This document shows, one piece after another, positions 31,996 to 41,008 of a stretch of DNA of 42,758 nt (the first letter of the stretch is position 1; each line of letters starts with the position of its first letter). Source of the DNA: an uncultured Truepera sp. (GTDB lineage Bacteria; Deinococcota; Deinococci; Deinococcales; Trueperaceae); the NCBI GenBank assembly GCA_902806425.1, contig CADCWP010000002.1:1924-44681 (forward strand). The letters are read 5' to 3'. Position numbers and translations under genes: made by a program. The notes below the pieces were generated by a model. The model was not told the origin of the DNA and ran no database searches. It worked only from the letters and a program-made list of their open reading frames with translations.

Positions 31996-32637
31996 ATGTC
32001 CTCCGTCCCGACCGCTACCGTCAGCCGCCTAGTTACCTACCTGCGAATCCTGACACAGCTCGAGGCTCAGGGAGTCAAAAAAACCTCGTCGGAACACCTC
32101 GCCGACGAGGCGCAGGTCTCGGCGTTTCAGGTGCGTAAAGATCTAGCGTACTTCGGTCGCTTCGGCACGCGCGGCGCGGGCTACACGGTGCCGACGCTGC
32201 GCCGCGAGCTGCGCCGCATCTTGGGGCTCACGCGCCCCTGGAGCGCGGCCATCGTAGGAGTTGGGCGGCTCGGCGAGGCTATTTTGCATTATCCGAATTT
32301 TAGCGACTACGACTTCGTGCTTAAAGGTGCCTTCGATATCGACCCGAACAAGGTAGGCTTCGAGCTTGGAGGCGTAAAAATCGACCATATCGACGAGCTG
32401 CCTAGGGTCGTCCGCGAAAAAGGTATCGACATCGGGTTTATTACGGTGCCGCAGACCGCCGCGCAGGGGGCTGCCGACGCGCTTGTGCGCGCGGGCGTCA
32501 GAGGCATCCTCAACTTTGCACCGACGATCATAGATGTACCCAAAGAGGTCCATGTTGAACCCGTGGACTTTCTGGCGGGCCTTAAACGGCTGTCGTTCTA
32601 CATCCTAAATCCACAACTTCGTGAAGAGTTGGTCTAA
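31996..32637 (+). CDS. rex: Redox-sensing transcriptional repressor Rex
   Basis: Rex dimers bind DNA when NADH is low and release when it rises, controlling fermentation and respiration genes. The 213-residue protein has an N-terminal winged helix (residues 8-70, SAFQVRKDLAYFGRFGTRGA) and a Rossmann domain with the loop VGVGRLGEAI at 87-96. It ends in a helix typical of domain-swapped Rex dimers. Its ATG follows the SPOR gene stop with no spacer, so it is probably translated by reinitiation. No clear Rex operator is seen upstream of this operon. A 226-247 base gap follows with no gene. Confidence 0.93.
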   Translation: MSSVPTATVSRLVTYLRILTQLEAQGVKKTSSEHLADEAQVSAFQVRKDLAYFGRFGTRGAGYTVPTLRRELRRILGLTRPWSAAIVGVGRLGEAILHYPNFSDYDFVLKGAFDIDPNKVGFELGGVKIDHIDELPRVVREKGIDIGFITVPQTAAQGAADALVRAGVRGILNFAPTIIDVPKEVHVEPVDFLAGLKRLSFYILNPQLREELV

Positions 32638-32871
32638 CGACCTAAGCTGGTTTTTTCACATCTGCGCTTCCACAAAGGTTGCCGCTCGCGTTGCAACGGC
32701 GGACTTTTGTTTACACGAACGGCTTTCGAGCTCTGAAACTTTGTGCTACACAGGCGGTTTGCGTTTTTGCCGGTTGAGTGCTCAGCTCGTCGTGCGACCC
32801 TGTAAATTAGGGCTTAAAAGGTTGCTGTAGGTGCTGTGGCCTTTTTACTGAGCGACCCCGAACGTGCGGCT

Positions 32872-32877
32872 TATCCT
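32872..32877 (+). promoter_or_regulatory. -10 box of the lipoprotein pair
   Basis: TATCCT, 7 bases before the ATG at 32885. It favours that ATG over the upstream GTG at 32864. Confidence 0.45.
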
Positions 32878-32884
32878 GGACGAT

Positions 32885-33508
32885 ATGAAGAACGTTCGGG
32901 GCTACGCCTTGCTGACACCTCTACTGCTGCTTCCCCTGCTGAGCGCCTGCGGCGGTGGGTCCAGCGCTGCGCCCTACGCGTTTGACGTCGGGGTTGATCC
33001 CAATCCTCTAGGCTTTGATGTCGACCTCGACGCGGAAACTGGAGCCGTTGAGTTTATAATCCCATCGCATATCGTGACCTTTGCAAGTAAGGCCGGTGCT
33101 GTAGGTGCGACGATTGAAGGGTATGACATCGAGTATTACGAGGCCAGTAACAACCCAGCTTTCCCCGGTGATTATGTTCAGCGCAGCAGCGGTAGCTTGA
33201 GCGTGTACGTTCCGCCTGGAATCGTCTGTGACGAGCTGAGAGAGCCCGACCCTGAGCCCGCCTTTGACTACTGCACCGCTAACTCGGAAGGTGCTGCCTT
33301 TGCACGCGGGCCCGCACGCAACTCGCCGCCCAGCTTTATGGTTCCAATTGACGTCGCAATTCAGCTTTATGACCTCGTGGGAATCGGCGGTGCGGTAGGT
33401 GCGTACGCCAATATTTATTTCTATGGCACTGACGACTTGCAACGGCCTTTTCGTACGGAGGACCCCTATCAGATAGCGATTCAAATCCCACTTGGCACAG
33501 CGCAGTAG
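32885..33508 (+). CDS. Lipoprotein of unknown function
   Basis: A 207-residue protein with a lipoprotein signal: hydrophobic core LLTPLLLLPLLSAC, the cysteine being the lipidation site, followed by Gly-rich GGGSS. The mature part is probably beta-rich and contains two further cysteines (IVCDEL and DYCTAN) that could form a disulfide. I recognise no domain. ATG at 32885 is preferred over the upstream GTG because a shorter N-region suits a signal peptide and a -10 box ends 7 bases upstream. The next lipoprotein starts right after its stop (TAGATG), so the pair is likely made together. Confidence 0.7.
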   Translation: MKNVRGYALLTPLLLLPLLSACGGGSSAAPYAFDVGVDPNPLGFDVDLDAETGAVEFIIPSHIVTFASKAGAVGATIEGYDIEYYEASNNPAFPGDYVQRSSGSLSVYVPPGIVCDELREPDPEPAFDYCTANSEGAAFARGPARNSPPSFMVPIDVAIQLYDLVGIGGAVGAYANIYFYGTDDLQRPFRTEDPYQIAIQIPLGTAQ

Positions 33509-35506
33509 ATGGGGTGGCGTAGCGCAGGGTTAGTTTTTGCCCTTTTACTCACTTCCTGCGGTGGAGATGACTCGAGCCTCTCGCTCAGCGACAACCCGGC
33601 GGTCGCTATCTCGCATGTCGACGGGCCGCTCGTCGGGGGTCGGGCTGGCGCACTTGTCGACGGCGTCGACGCCCGCAAACCTAGGACCGGGGCGCTTTTG
33701 GTCGCGGCGGCGCAACAGTACGACCCGGTCACCGGACAGACGACGGAAAATCCCATCTCCGTCTACGTCACGGTTTCGGACGCGTTAGGCGTAGACAGCG
33801 TCGAACTACTGTTTAACGACACCTCGATGGGAACGTTTTTTGAAAGCGACGGTCAGGCGTTTAAAAACCCGTTTATCTTTCCGGCACCGCGCAGCAACTA
33901 CCCGTCGGTGCCGATTCCGGGAAGCCCCAGCGGTTTGGTCGGGTCGCAGCTGCGCGCCTTGGCGAGCGACACCACTGGGCAGCTCAGCGAGGCGGCGGTT
34001 CTTACTGTCGCGGCTGACGGTAGCCGCCCCGCCATCACCTTTTCCGCCTCCGGCGACGGCCCTCCCTACACCGGGCCGGTCACCCTGACCGGACAGGCCA
34101 CCGATCCGGAAACGGGCATCCGCAGCTTTAGCGCCTTTCTAAACGGCGCAGCTATCGAAATCAACCCGGCTACGCCAACCTCATTTAACGTCCGTGAGGA
34201 GGGCCTCACAGCCGGGACGCAAACCGTGCGGTTGGTCGCTGTAAACGGCGTGCTCGTTCCTAACGAAGCCGTCTTTACCTTTGAGGTCGCCGAAGAGACT
34301 GAAACCCCGGTCGACCCTGAGCCTCCGGTCACCCCCGACCCGCCAGTCGATCCTGAACCCCCTGTTACTCCCGACCCGCCTGTTGACCCGGACGACAACC
34401 AAGCGCCGACCGTCTCGCTGAGCGCTACCCCGGCCTCGGGCGACGCCCCTTTAACTGTAGATTTTTCTGCTGACGCGCAGGACGCCGACGGCGACACGCT
34501 CTCTTACTTGTGGGACTTTGGCAACGGTGACACGGCCCTTAGCGGCACCTCTCAGAGTGTCACCTATGATGAGGCGGGCGACTACACCGCTACGGTCATG
34601 GTCATGGACGGTAATGGTGGGCAAGCTACCGATGAGATCACCGTTACTGTAGGTGGTGACGACGATGGCGGCGGGGGCGGTGGGACCGACAACGAAGCGC
34701 CCACCGTTACGCTAAGCGCCAGCCCAACCGAAGGCGACGCCCCTCTTACGGTCGCCCTGACGGCCTCTGCAACAGACGCTGAGAACGACGAGCTGACCTA
34801 CATGTGGGACTTCGGTAACGGCGAAACCGCGCTGGACGGCAGCACGCAGTCGGTGACTTACGACGCCGCTGGCAGGTATACGGCGACGGTCGTGGTCACC
34901 GACGGCAACGGTGGAACGGCCTCGGATGAGGCTACGATTACCGTCGGGGACGGTGGTGATGACGGTGACGTGACCCCACCGACCATTACGAGCTTTGTAG
35001 CCAGCCCTACCTCGGTGACGAGTGGGCAAGCCTCCACACTTTCTTGGGAAATTGACGGCACTACAACAGAAGTAACGATCAGTCCCGGTGTCGGCGATGT
35101 CACGGCCGACGAAGATAAGCAGGTTACGGTCAAGCCAACTCAGACGACAACCTACACGATCACCGCCACAAACGGTACGGCAGCCGCCGCGTCAAAAGAG
35201 GTCACCGTTACGGTCACCGGTCCCCCCAACGGGGGTGTCGACGCTGTAGAGGACACCGCCGAAACGGCGTCCGGTCAGCCTGTCACCATTGACGTGCTTG
35301 GTAATGACAAACCTAGCGCTCGAGCCCTCACCATCGTCGCGGCGACGAGCCCACGGCAGGGAGGCTCGGTAGAGATCAGCAGAGACAGCAAGACCATCAG
35401 CTACACCCCGCCCGAGGGTTTTACCGGCGAAGACATCTTTACCTACACGGTGAGAGATGAAGACGGCAACAAAGCGAGCGCCAACGTCTCCGTTCAGGTG
35501 AACTAG
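33509..35506 (+). CDS. PKD-domain lipoprotein
   Basis: A 665-residue surface lipoprotein. Lipobox LLTSC with C17. Residues 70-262 hold beta-sandwich regions. A Pro/Asp/Val repeat linker covers 264-296 (PVDPEPPVTPDPP units). Two PKD domains follow at about 298-381 and 396-479, each with a WDFGNG signature and linked by Asp/Gly runs. A further immunoglobulin-like domain is at about 488-572 and a Cadherin/VCBS-like domain at 575-665 (VLGNDKPSARAL, GEDIFTYTVRDEDGN). Such proteins mediate adhesion or polysaccharide binding; no enzyme domain is seen. The two PKD units are similar in sequence, indicating duplication. Confidence 0.82.
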   Translation: MGWRSAGLVFALLLTSCGGDDSSLSLSDNPAVAISHVDGPLVGGRAGALVDGVDARKPRTGALLVAAAQQYDPVTGQTTENPISVYVTVSDALGVDSVELLFNDTSMGTFFESDGQAFKNPFIFPAPRSNYPSVPIPGSPSGLVGSQLRALASDTTGQLSEAAVLTVAADGSRPAITFSASGDGPPYTGPVTLTGQATDPETGIRSFSAFLNGAAIEINPATPTSFNVREEGLTAGTQTVRLVAVNGVLVPNEAVFTFEVAEETETPVDPEPPVTPDPPVDPEPPVTPDPPVDPDDNQAPTVSLSATPASGDAPLTVDFSADAQDADGDTLSYLWDFGNGDTALSGTSQSVTYDEAGDYTATVMVMDGNGGQATDEITVTVGGDDDGGGGGGTDNEAPTVTLSASPTEGDAPLTVALTASATDAENDELTYMWDFGNGETALDGSTQSVTYDAAGRYTATVVVTDGNGGTASDEATITVGDGGDDGDVTPPTITSFVASPTSVTSGQASTLSWEIDGTTTEVTISPGVGDVTADEDKQVTVKPTQTTTYTITATNGTAAAASKEVTVTVTGPPNGGVDAVEDTAETASGQPVTIDVLGNDKPSARALTIVAATSPRQGGSVEISRDSKTISYTPPEGFTGEDIFTYTVRDEDGNKASANVSVQVN

Positions 35507-35587
35507 AGGTTTCGGCCTACCTTTAAGAGGTCCCGGTGTAGAGGGCGCTTCTACGCCTACCGCGCTTTAATCTTTAACCTCAGCCCC

Positions 35588-35593
35588 TATACT
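35588..35593 (+). promoter_or_regulatory. -10 box of the polyprenyl synthase gene
   Basis: TATACT, 5 bases before the GTG at 35599, giving a leaderless transcript. Confidence 0.5.
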
Positions 35594-35598
35594 AGCTT

Positions 35599-36546
35599 GT
35601 GCTCGAGCTTATTCAGACTGAGTTGGAAGATTTTGAAACGCAGCTGGGGGCGGAACTGCGTTCGCCCGTAGCTTTTATCGGGGCCATAGGGGAGGACTTG
35701 GTCAGCGCGGGAGGCAAACGCTTGCGCCCGAGCCTGACCTTTTTAGCGGGTCGGCTGTTAGCTGCGGGCCGTGAACAGGCTATGCAGGTCGCTTTAGCGG
35801 TCGAGCTGCTGCACTCGGCGTCCCTACTGCACGACGACCTCATCGACGACGCCAACACCCGGCGCGGCGTCGACGCCGCGTTTCGGCGTTACGGCAACGT
35901 TGTCAGCGTGATGTCGGGCGACTTTATGCTGGCCCGTGTGCTGGCGATCCTGGCGCGTTCCGGGAGCCCGGACTTGACCATGCTGCTCTCAGATACAGCG
36001 GCGCGACTATGTGAGGCCCAGGTGCTCGAGTTCCAGATGGCGACGCTCGAGACCTATTCGCTGGAAAACTACTTCACCATCATAGACGGCAAGACGGCGG
36101 TGCTGCTGGCGGCGGCCTTGGAGGGTGTTGCGCTCCTGACGGCAGCTCCAGAGCGTGAGCGCCGAGCCCTGCGCGACTTCGGAATGCACTACGGGCGCGC
36201 GTTTCAGATGCAAGACGACTACTTAGACCTCCTAGGGGACGCCGTGGCGCTCGGCAAACCCGTCGGCGGCGACCTGCGCGAAGGTAAAGCAACGTTTGCG
36301 ATTTTGAAGCTGCTGGGCGCAGGCGTCGCGGAGGCGCGTACAATTTTGCGCCGTCACGCGTCGGAGACGGGAGACGTTGCGCGCATGGCCGACTTGGTAC
36401 ACGAACACGGCGCAGACGTCCTAGCCCGCACGGAGATCACCGGGGCAGCCGGGGCGGCGAAAGAGGCGCTGACGGTGTTTGGAGACGGGGCTGCTAAAAC
36501 GGCGCTTGTAAGCCTTGCGGAGCGCGAGCTGGCGCGGGCGCGCTAG
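35599..36546 (+). CDS. Polyprenyl diphosphate synthase (trans-isoprenyl type)
   Basis: A 315-residue enzyme that extends allylic diphosphates with isopentenyl diphosphate, giving the side chain of menaquinone or a carotenoid precursor. The first Asp-rich motif is at 79-83 (HDDLIDDANTRRG), with GGKRLRP at 38-44; the second is QMQDDYLDLLGD near 210. The residues before the first motif (LLHSASLLHDD) are small to medium and do not give a confident product length, though the overall pattern suits heptaprenyl or octaprenyl synthases. GTG start, 5 bases after a TATACT box. The next gene begins directly after its TAG. Confidence 0.88.
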   Translation: MLELIQTELEDFETQLGAELRSPVAFIGAIGEDLVSAGGKRLRPSLTFLAGRLLAAGREQAMQVALAVELLHSASLLHDDLIDDANTRRGVDAAFRRYGNVVSVMSGDFMLARVLAILARSGSPDLTMLLSDTAARLCEAQVLEFQMATLETYSLENYFTIIDGKTAVLLAAALEGVALLTAAPERERRALRDFGMHYGRAFQMQDDYLDLLGDAVALGKPVGGDLREGKATFAILKLLGAGVAEARTILRRHASETGDVARMADLVHEHGADVLARTEITGAAGAAKEALTVFGDGAAKTALVSLAERELARAR

Positions 36547-37290
36547 GTGATTCCGTCTTACTGGCTTTCTAAACCCACGCTCCACTATGACGCGGGCATT
36601 CAAGGCGAATTGGAGCACATCTTTGCCCACAAGATAGCCTCCGTGTCGGGCGAACCCTTGGAGGGCTCCCCGTTGCCGAAATGGGCATTTCTCGACGGGC
36701 TGGTCACACGTAAAGCCGTGGTACTTCACGGGTCGGGCAACCCGAACATCCGCGCATTTAGCCCGCGCGCCCCGAAGGACCGTTCTCCCGACGACTTCAG
36801 CAAACAGACGGCTGTTTTTGCGTCAGACGATCCTATCTGGCCGATATTCTACGCGGTACTTGACCGCACCAGCTACTCGCTCGTGATGCCTAACGGCGCA
36901 CTCCGGTTCGGGCTGCCCGACGAGACGTTCTCCCAAACGCACTGCTTTTTTTCACTAACCGAGGCCGTGCAGCGGCGTCATCCCTGGCGCGAGGGCACAG
37001 TCTACATACTTCCCAAAGGCAGCTTTAGTCGGCAACCGCCCTACCAAGGCGGCTTTGAGGTGCTCGAGCCTCACTGGGCGTCACCCTCGCCGATACACCC
37101 GCTCGCTAAGCTGCGCGTCACGCCGGAGGACTTCCCCTTTCTAGACCAAGTTCGCGCTACAACGACGAGGTCGTCAGCCGAAGGGCGCTACAGAACCCTT
37201 ACGGCTTTCCCTGGCTTGATCCCCCTAGCTAAGCGAGATGGAGCTGACCGTGCGTTTCGCGCTCGAGCGCCTCGGCCCGCCTGCCGATAG
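36547..37290 (+). CDS. Conserved protein of unknown function
   Basis: A 247-residue soluble protein without signal peptide. It starts with GTG immediately after the polyprenyl synthase stop. The central part reads AVVLHGSGNPNIRAFSPRAP, then TAVFASDDPIWPIFYAVLDR, a pattern I have seen in unnamed families with an HGS motif and a later Phe-Ala-Ser strand; an ADP-ribosyltransferase-like fold is conceivable but not shown. The 3' 62 bases overlap the end of the convergent SDR gene. The last 15-20 residues (Arg/Ala-rich) are probably the product of that overlap. Confidence 0.6.
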   Translation: MIPSYWLSKPTLHYDAGIQGELEHIFAHKIASVSGEPLEGSPLPKWAFLDGLVTRKAVVLHGSGNPNIRAFSPRAPKDRSPDDFSKQTAVFASDDPIWPIFYAVLDRTSYSLVMPNGALRFGLPDETFSQTHCFFSLTEAVQRRHPWREGTVYILPKGSFSRQPPYQGGFEVLEPHWASPSPIHPLAKLRVTPEDFPFLDQVRATTTRSSAEGRYRTLTAFPGLIPLAKRDGADRAFRARAPRPACR

Positions 37291-38725
37291 CCTCAAGCAT
37301 CGACGGAAAGATAAACAGGTGAAACGGGTACACCGTCCACCAGTAGAGAAGTCCGAACAGTCCCTTGGGTTCAAAAAAAGCCGTCTGCCGCACCACGCTC
37401 TCGCCGTCAGCTTCCCACACGTCGAAGCGCAGCCACGCCCGCCCCGGCAACTTCATCTCGGCGCGGAGTTGCAGGTGATCTCCGGGCACCACAGATTCGA
37501 CCCGCCAGAAGTCGAGCGCGTCTCCGGCTTGAAGCCATTCCGGGTCGCGTCGCCCGCGCCGCATCCCGACACCGCCGACGAGCCGGTCTAAAATGCCGCG
37601 CAGCTGCCAAAGCCAGTCGAAGGTGTACCAGCCTTCTTCGCCACCGATCCTAAGAACTGCCCGAAAGGCGTTTTTACGGTCTGCTCGAACGTGCCGAACG
37701 CGTCGGTCGAAGAGCATCCCCTGGGTATCGCGGAGTTTGCGAGCGTCCGGGGTACCACGCGGCACCGAAGAGAGCGCGCCGCTCCAGAGCGTTTCGATAG
37801 CCCCCTGCGTGGTGCGGTCGAGGGCGAGTTTTACAGCCGTTTCGTACGAGATGGGGCGCACCCCGTAGGCTGTGGCCGCTTCAGGGTGGTCGACGACGAC
37901 TTCGCTCGTCAGACCTTCGACCAAGGGGCGGGCGATGGACGCCGGAATCGGGGTGATGAGGTTGACCCAGTAAGACGACAGTTTCGGGCTCAAAATCGGG
38001 GTCGAAAACATCCGCCGCCGAAGCCCACGTAGGCGCGCGTAGGTCAGCATCATCTCGCGGTAGGTCATCACGTTGGGGCCGCCGATCTCGACGGTGTGGT
38101 GGCCCTCCGGCGGGCGCTCCAAAGCTCCTTGCAGATACGAGAGCACGTCGCGGATGGCGATGGGCTGCACCTTTGTCTCGACCCACTTGGGGGTAATCAT
38201 GACTGGCAGCCGTTCGGTAAGGTAGCGCATCATCTCAAACGAGATGCTCCCCGAGCCGACGATGATGGCGGCTCGGAACTCGGTCACCGGCACCCCGGCG
38301 GAGGCGAGTGCGCGCCCGGTCTCCTGCCTCGAGGCGAGGTGTCTGGACATCCCCTTGTGTCCCGCGCCGAGCCCTCCCAAATAGACGATGTGCCGCACTC
38401 CGGCCCCTCGGGCGGCGGCGGCGAAGTTGCGCGCCGCCCGCAGGTCGCGGTCTTCAAACCCTGGCGCGGCTGCGCCCATCGAGTGCACCAGGTAGTAGGC
38501 GGTATGTACGCCCGTCAGCGCGGCGCTCAGCTCCGAGTTGAGCACGTCGCCTTCGACGACCTCGACGTCGTCAAACCACGCCTTGCCCCGCAGCCGCTCC
38601 TTATCACGAGCCAAACAACAAACCGTGAGGCCCGCCGCTAAAAGCCGTGGGACGAGCCGCCCGCCGATGTAGCCGGTAGCGCCCGTGACGAGTACGCGCG
38701 TATTTGCCTGCTCTGCTGGTGACAT
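37229..38725 (-). CDS. SDR-family oxidoreductase fused to DUF2867
   Basis: A 498-residue two-domain protein. Residues 10-290 form an atypical short-chain dehydrogenase with the NAD(P) loop VTGATGYIGGRLVPRLLAAG and conserved LVHSMG. The C-terminal domain from about 330 (RADRKNAFRAVLRIGGEEGW, DFWRVESVVPGDHLQLRAEM) matches the DUF2867 type that follows NmrA-like domains in unannotated bacterial proteins; a hydrophobic stretch near the end (LFGLLYWWTVYPFHLFIF) may touch the membrane. The substrate is unknown. ATG start, no clear ribosome binding site. It converges with the unknown gene and overlaps it by 62 bases. Confidence 0.8.
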   Translation of the reverse strand: MSPAEQANTRVLVTGATGYIGGRLVPRLLAAGLTVCCLARDKERLRGKAWFDDVEVVEGDVLNSELSAALTGVHTAYYLVHSMGAAAPGFEDRDLRAARNFAAAARGAGVRHIVYLGGLGAGHKGMSRHLASRQETGRALASAGVPVTEFRAAIIVGSGSISFEMMRYLTERLPVMITPKWVETKVQPIAIRDVLSYLQGALERPPEGHHTVEIGGPNVMTYREMMLTYARLRGLRRRMFSTPILSPKLSSYWVNLITPIPASIARPLVEGLTSEVVVDHPEAATAYGVRPISYETAVKLALDRTTQGAIETLWSGALSSVPRGTPDARKLRDTQGMLFDRRVRHVRADRKNAFRAVLRIGGEEGWYTFDWLWQLRGILDRLVGGVGMRRGRRDPEWLQAGDALDFWRVESVVPGDHLQLRAEMKLPGRAWLRFDVWEADGESVVRQTAFFEPKGLFGLLYWWTVYPFHLFIFPSMLEAIGRRAEALERETHGQLHLA

Positions 38726-38771
38726 AGCCTAGTGTGTGCCTCTTTGTCCCTAAAAACAACGTCCCAGGGCG

Positions 38772-39098
38772 TTATCGTCGGCCGCTACGGTCTTCCCAAC
38801 GGCCTAAAAGTACAGCGTTGGCGGTGTTGCCGACCACATCTAGAGCCGTCCGGAAGCCGTCGGTAAAGCGGTCGACCCCGGCGACTAAGGCGACGCCCTC
38901 GAGCGGCACCCCCGCCGCGCCTAAAACGGTCGTCATGATGATGCCTGACCCCAGCACCCCGGCGGTGCTAAACGAGACGAGCAGCGCGCTCAGAAAAATT
39001 GCTCCAACGAGGGCGGGCGTGAGCGGAACACCAAAGGGCTGCGCCACGAAGACCGCGTTAAACCCCTGTAAAATGGCCGCGCCGTCACTCGTTCGCAC
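38772..39098 (-). pseudogene. C-terminal remnant of a dicarboxylate/amino acid:cation symporter
   Basis: The 108-residue frame begins abruptly with SDGAAILQGFNAVFVAQPFG, which matches the NMDGTALYE region about two-thirds along GltP/DctA symporters, and continues with SFSTAGVLGSGIIMTTVLGA and GVALVAGVDRFTDGFRTALD, the last transport helices. The first 250-300 residues are absent, and the adjoining sequence on the 5' side is a fragment of another gene on the opposite strand. It cannot be a working transporter. The GTG at 39098 is not a real start. Confidence 0.75.
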
Positions 39099-39541
39099 AC
39101 GCCGAGGTGAACGCGTTGCTCAACTTTCCGTTCTGCTGCACGCTGCTGACAACCACCGAGCCCTGACCACTCTGCGTGGGCGCGGCGCGGATGAGCAGTT
39201 TAGGCGGTCTGACCTACGCCTCGAGAGACCCTTGGGCGGGGTCAGCGGCACACTTTGAGACAGTGCCGTACATCCGCCAAGAAGGAATTCGGGTCACGTC
39301 GCTGGAGGAGTCGCCCTTAGAAACCTATTTGATCGCCCTTCAAACCGACGCCCACTCGCGCGGCACCTCCCCGAACGTACAGGTCTTTCTCGATTTGTGG
39401 TGCAGGGTCATGCCGGTAGGCGTAGCGGCAGGTGAAAAACTCCACGAATCAAACACCCTGCTTACATTAGCCCGCTCCGGTGCGGACGTAAGAGAAGCTG
39501 TAGGCGTTACCGAGCAAGCCGTCTCGGAGGTCGCTAGCTGA
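39089..39541 (+). pseudogene. N-terminally truncated nucleoside/cytosine deaminase with in-frame TGA
   Basis: In one plus frame the sequence reads SFAHAEVNALLNFPF, then LLTTTEP, stop, PLCVGAARMSSLG and LTYASRDPWAGSA. HAEVNAL is the zinc and proton-shuttle motif of CMP/dCMP-type deaminases, and TEPCxxC should follow; the first cysteine codon TGC is TGA here (39164-39166). The remainder runs open to TGA at 39539-39541. The first part of the protein is missing because the frame meets the symporter remnant at about 39090. The piece after the stop has a GTG at 39176 but would lack the active site. Confidence 0.7.
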
Positions 39542-40568
39542 CGGCGGGCTCGAGCAGTTCTACTGTCCGTTTCTCAGCATCTACCGCCACCCGGCAGCCG
39601 AGCGGCAGCGTCATCATCGGGCTGGTGTGACCGATGTCCACGTCCGTCACCACGGGCATGTCGGCGCGGTCAACTTCTAAAAGAACCTTTTTGACGACAC
39701 ACCGGAGCGCCTCTTTCTGCTCCGGTGTGTAACCGCGTGGCCTAGCGATGAGCAGCGCCGCCGCTTCACCCAGAATGCCTTGCGTGGCGTAGTTGCGGAG
39801 CCAATATTCGACCTGGTCGGGTGACGGTCTATCCTCGCTCGTCTCAAAGAAGAGCACCGCTCCCCGCCACAGCTCTGAGCTAGGCCAGAAGCGCGTACCT
39901 TTAAGCATTTCCAAGACCTCGATACAGCCGCCGATGACGTGACCGTCGGCTCTCATTTCCCCTTGCAGCCACCTCCAGCCGCCGGGGTGCAGCGTCTTTG
40001 AACGCGCGACTTCGGCCTCAAAGTCGGTCGCGTTCCAGTCGGAGAGGTCTTCGGTCCACGTTTCGGACGCTTCGTAAGGGCCGTGCCAGCCGCCTAAAAG
40101 CCGCTTCGCCCAAGTTTCGGCGTACGGAAACGCTTCTAAGTCGGCAAAGCCGGACATCAGGCTCGGGCCGTACAGTGAGACGACTCCGGCATTTAGAAAC
40201 GCCAACTGCGTGACCGTCGTGTCTGAATAGCCGAGCAGCACCTTGGGATTGGCGCGAATCAGCTCAGGGTTGACAAACGGCAGCACCCGCACCGACTCGC
40301 AGCCGCCGATGGTACTGACCATCCCTTTGACCTCAGGGTTTTGCAGCGCCCAGTGCAGGTCGTCGGCTCGAGCCTCCGGATTTCTATAGAGCCAGCCGTT
40401 ATCCCTGAGCGCATTGGGCGTTTCGATGAGGCGCACGCCCAAAGTTTGCTCTACGTTTTGCTTGGCGACTCTGTAAACTTGTGGAAACTCGCCCGCCGCG
40501 CCGCTCGAGAGCGAAATCGCCGCCACAGTGTCACCCGCTTGAAGTTTGGGCGGTTTAATAAAGGTCAT
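39534..40568 (-). CDS. S66-family serine peptidase (LD-carboxypeptidase/MccF-like)
   Basis: A 344-residue cytoplasmic protein. The nucleophile is S115 in LLGYSDTT; the glutamate is in GGCIEVLEML and the histidine in DIGHTSPMMTLP, the S66 triad. FFETSEDRPSPDQVEYWL follows the family. S66 enzymes include LdcA, which trims murein tetrapeptides, and MccF, which cleaves microcin C-like or other acylated amino acids; the length and ETSED motif lean toward the MccF-like branch, and the substrate is open. It has no signal peptide. ATG start, overlapping the membrane protein stop by ATGA, with AGGTGAT just upstream. Its 3' end overlaps the deaminase remnant by eight bases. Confidence 0.85.
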   Translation of the reverse strand: MTFIKPPKLQAGDTVAAISLSSGAAGEFPQVYRVAKQNVEQTLGVRLIETPNALRDNGWLYRNPEARADDLHWALQNPEVKGMVSTIGGCESVRVLPFVNPELIRANPKVLLGYSDTTVTQLAFLNAGVVSLYGPSLMSGFADLEAFPYAETWAKRLLGGWHGPYEASETWTEDLSDWNATDFEAEVARSKTLHPGGWRWLQGEMRADGHVIGGCIEVLEMLKGTRFWPSSELWRGAVLFFETSEDRPSPDQVEYWLRNYATQGILGEAAALLIARPRGYTPEQKEALRCVVKKVLLEVDRADMPVVTDVDIGHTSPMMTLPLGCRVAVDAEKRTVELLEPAVS

Positions 40569-41002
40569 GCCATCACCTTACTGCTGCGCTGCACCTGATA
40601 GGCATAAAACGCATCGAACAGGAGCAGAAACCCGCCCTGAACGATGATGCCGACGCCATTGCCGCGTGCGAAGTCGGTCGTGAAGCTGTCCAGGACGGCT
40701 ATGCCGACGACGATATAGAGCACGTCGAGCCCGGCGTTGATCAGCAGCAGGCGGCGGAGGTTACGCGCTTTGCGCCCCAGCGTCTCCAGTTCGTTGGCGT
40801 CGGGACGTCGCTGTTTGCGGCGCAGCGACAGTAGGCCGAAAAGGGCGATGGCGGCGTCTACGGTGCCCCAGACCAGAGCTTGGAGTCCGACGCCGCGCCA
40901 GAAAGGAGTGGCAAACAGCAGCAGAGCGCCCCCGGTGATGCTGAGGGCGCTCCAGAAGAGGAGGTGGCGGCTGATGCGGGCTTGAAGGGGCCAGATGGTC
41001 AT
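40565..41002 (-). CDS. Small four-helix membrane protein
   Basis: A 145-residue protein with four hydrophobic segments (about 13-30, 38-58, 83-103 and 117-137) and a positive, charged loop between the second and third (SLRRKQRRPDANELETLGRK). No catalytic motif is seen and I do not recognise the family with certainty. It starts with ATG 6 bases after a TAGAGT box on the minus strand, so it is probably leaderless. It is translationally coupled to the S66 peptidase. Confidence 0.65.
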   Translation of the reverse strand: MTIWPLQARISRHLLFWSALSITGGALLLFATPFWRGVGLQALVWGTVDAAIALFGLLSLRRKQRRPDANELETLGRKARNLRRLLLINAGLDVLYIVVGIAVLDSFTTDFARGNGVGIIVQGGFLLLFDAFYAYQVQRSSKVMA

Positions 41003-41008
41003 AGATTG

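Noticed and set aside
39164-39166. In-frame TGA at a cysteine position, possible selenocysteine
   Set aside because: The gene has lost its N-terminus, the residue is a structural zinc ligand rather than a redox cysteine, and no clear selenocysteine hairpin is seen. A nonsense mutation in a dead gene is simpler.
39176-39541. Open frame of 121 residues read as an intact gene
   Set aside because: It is the tail of the broken deaminase and lacks the zinc site.
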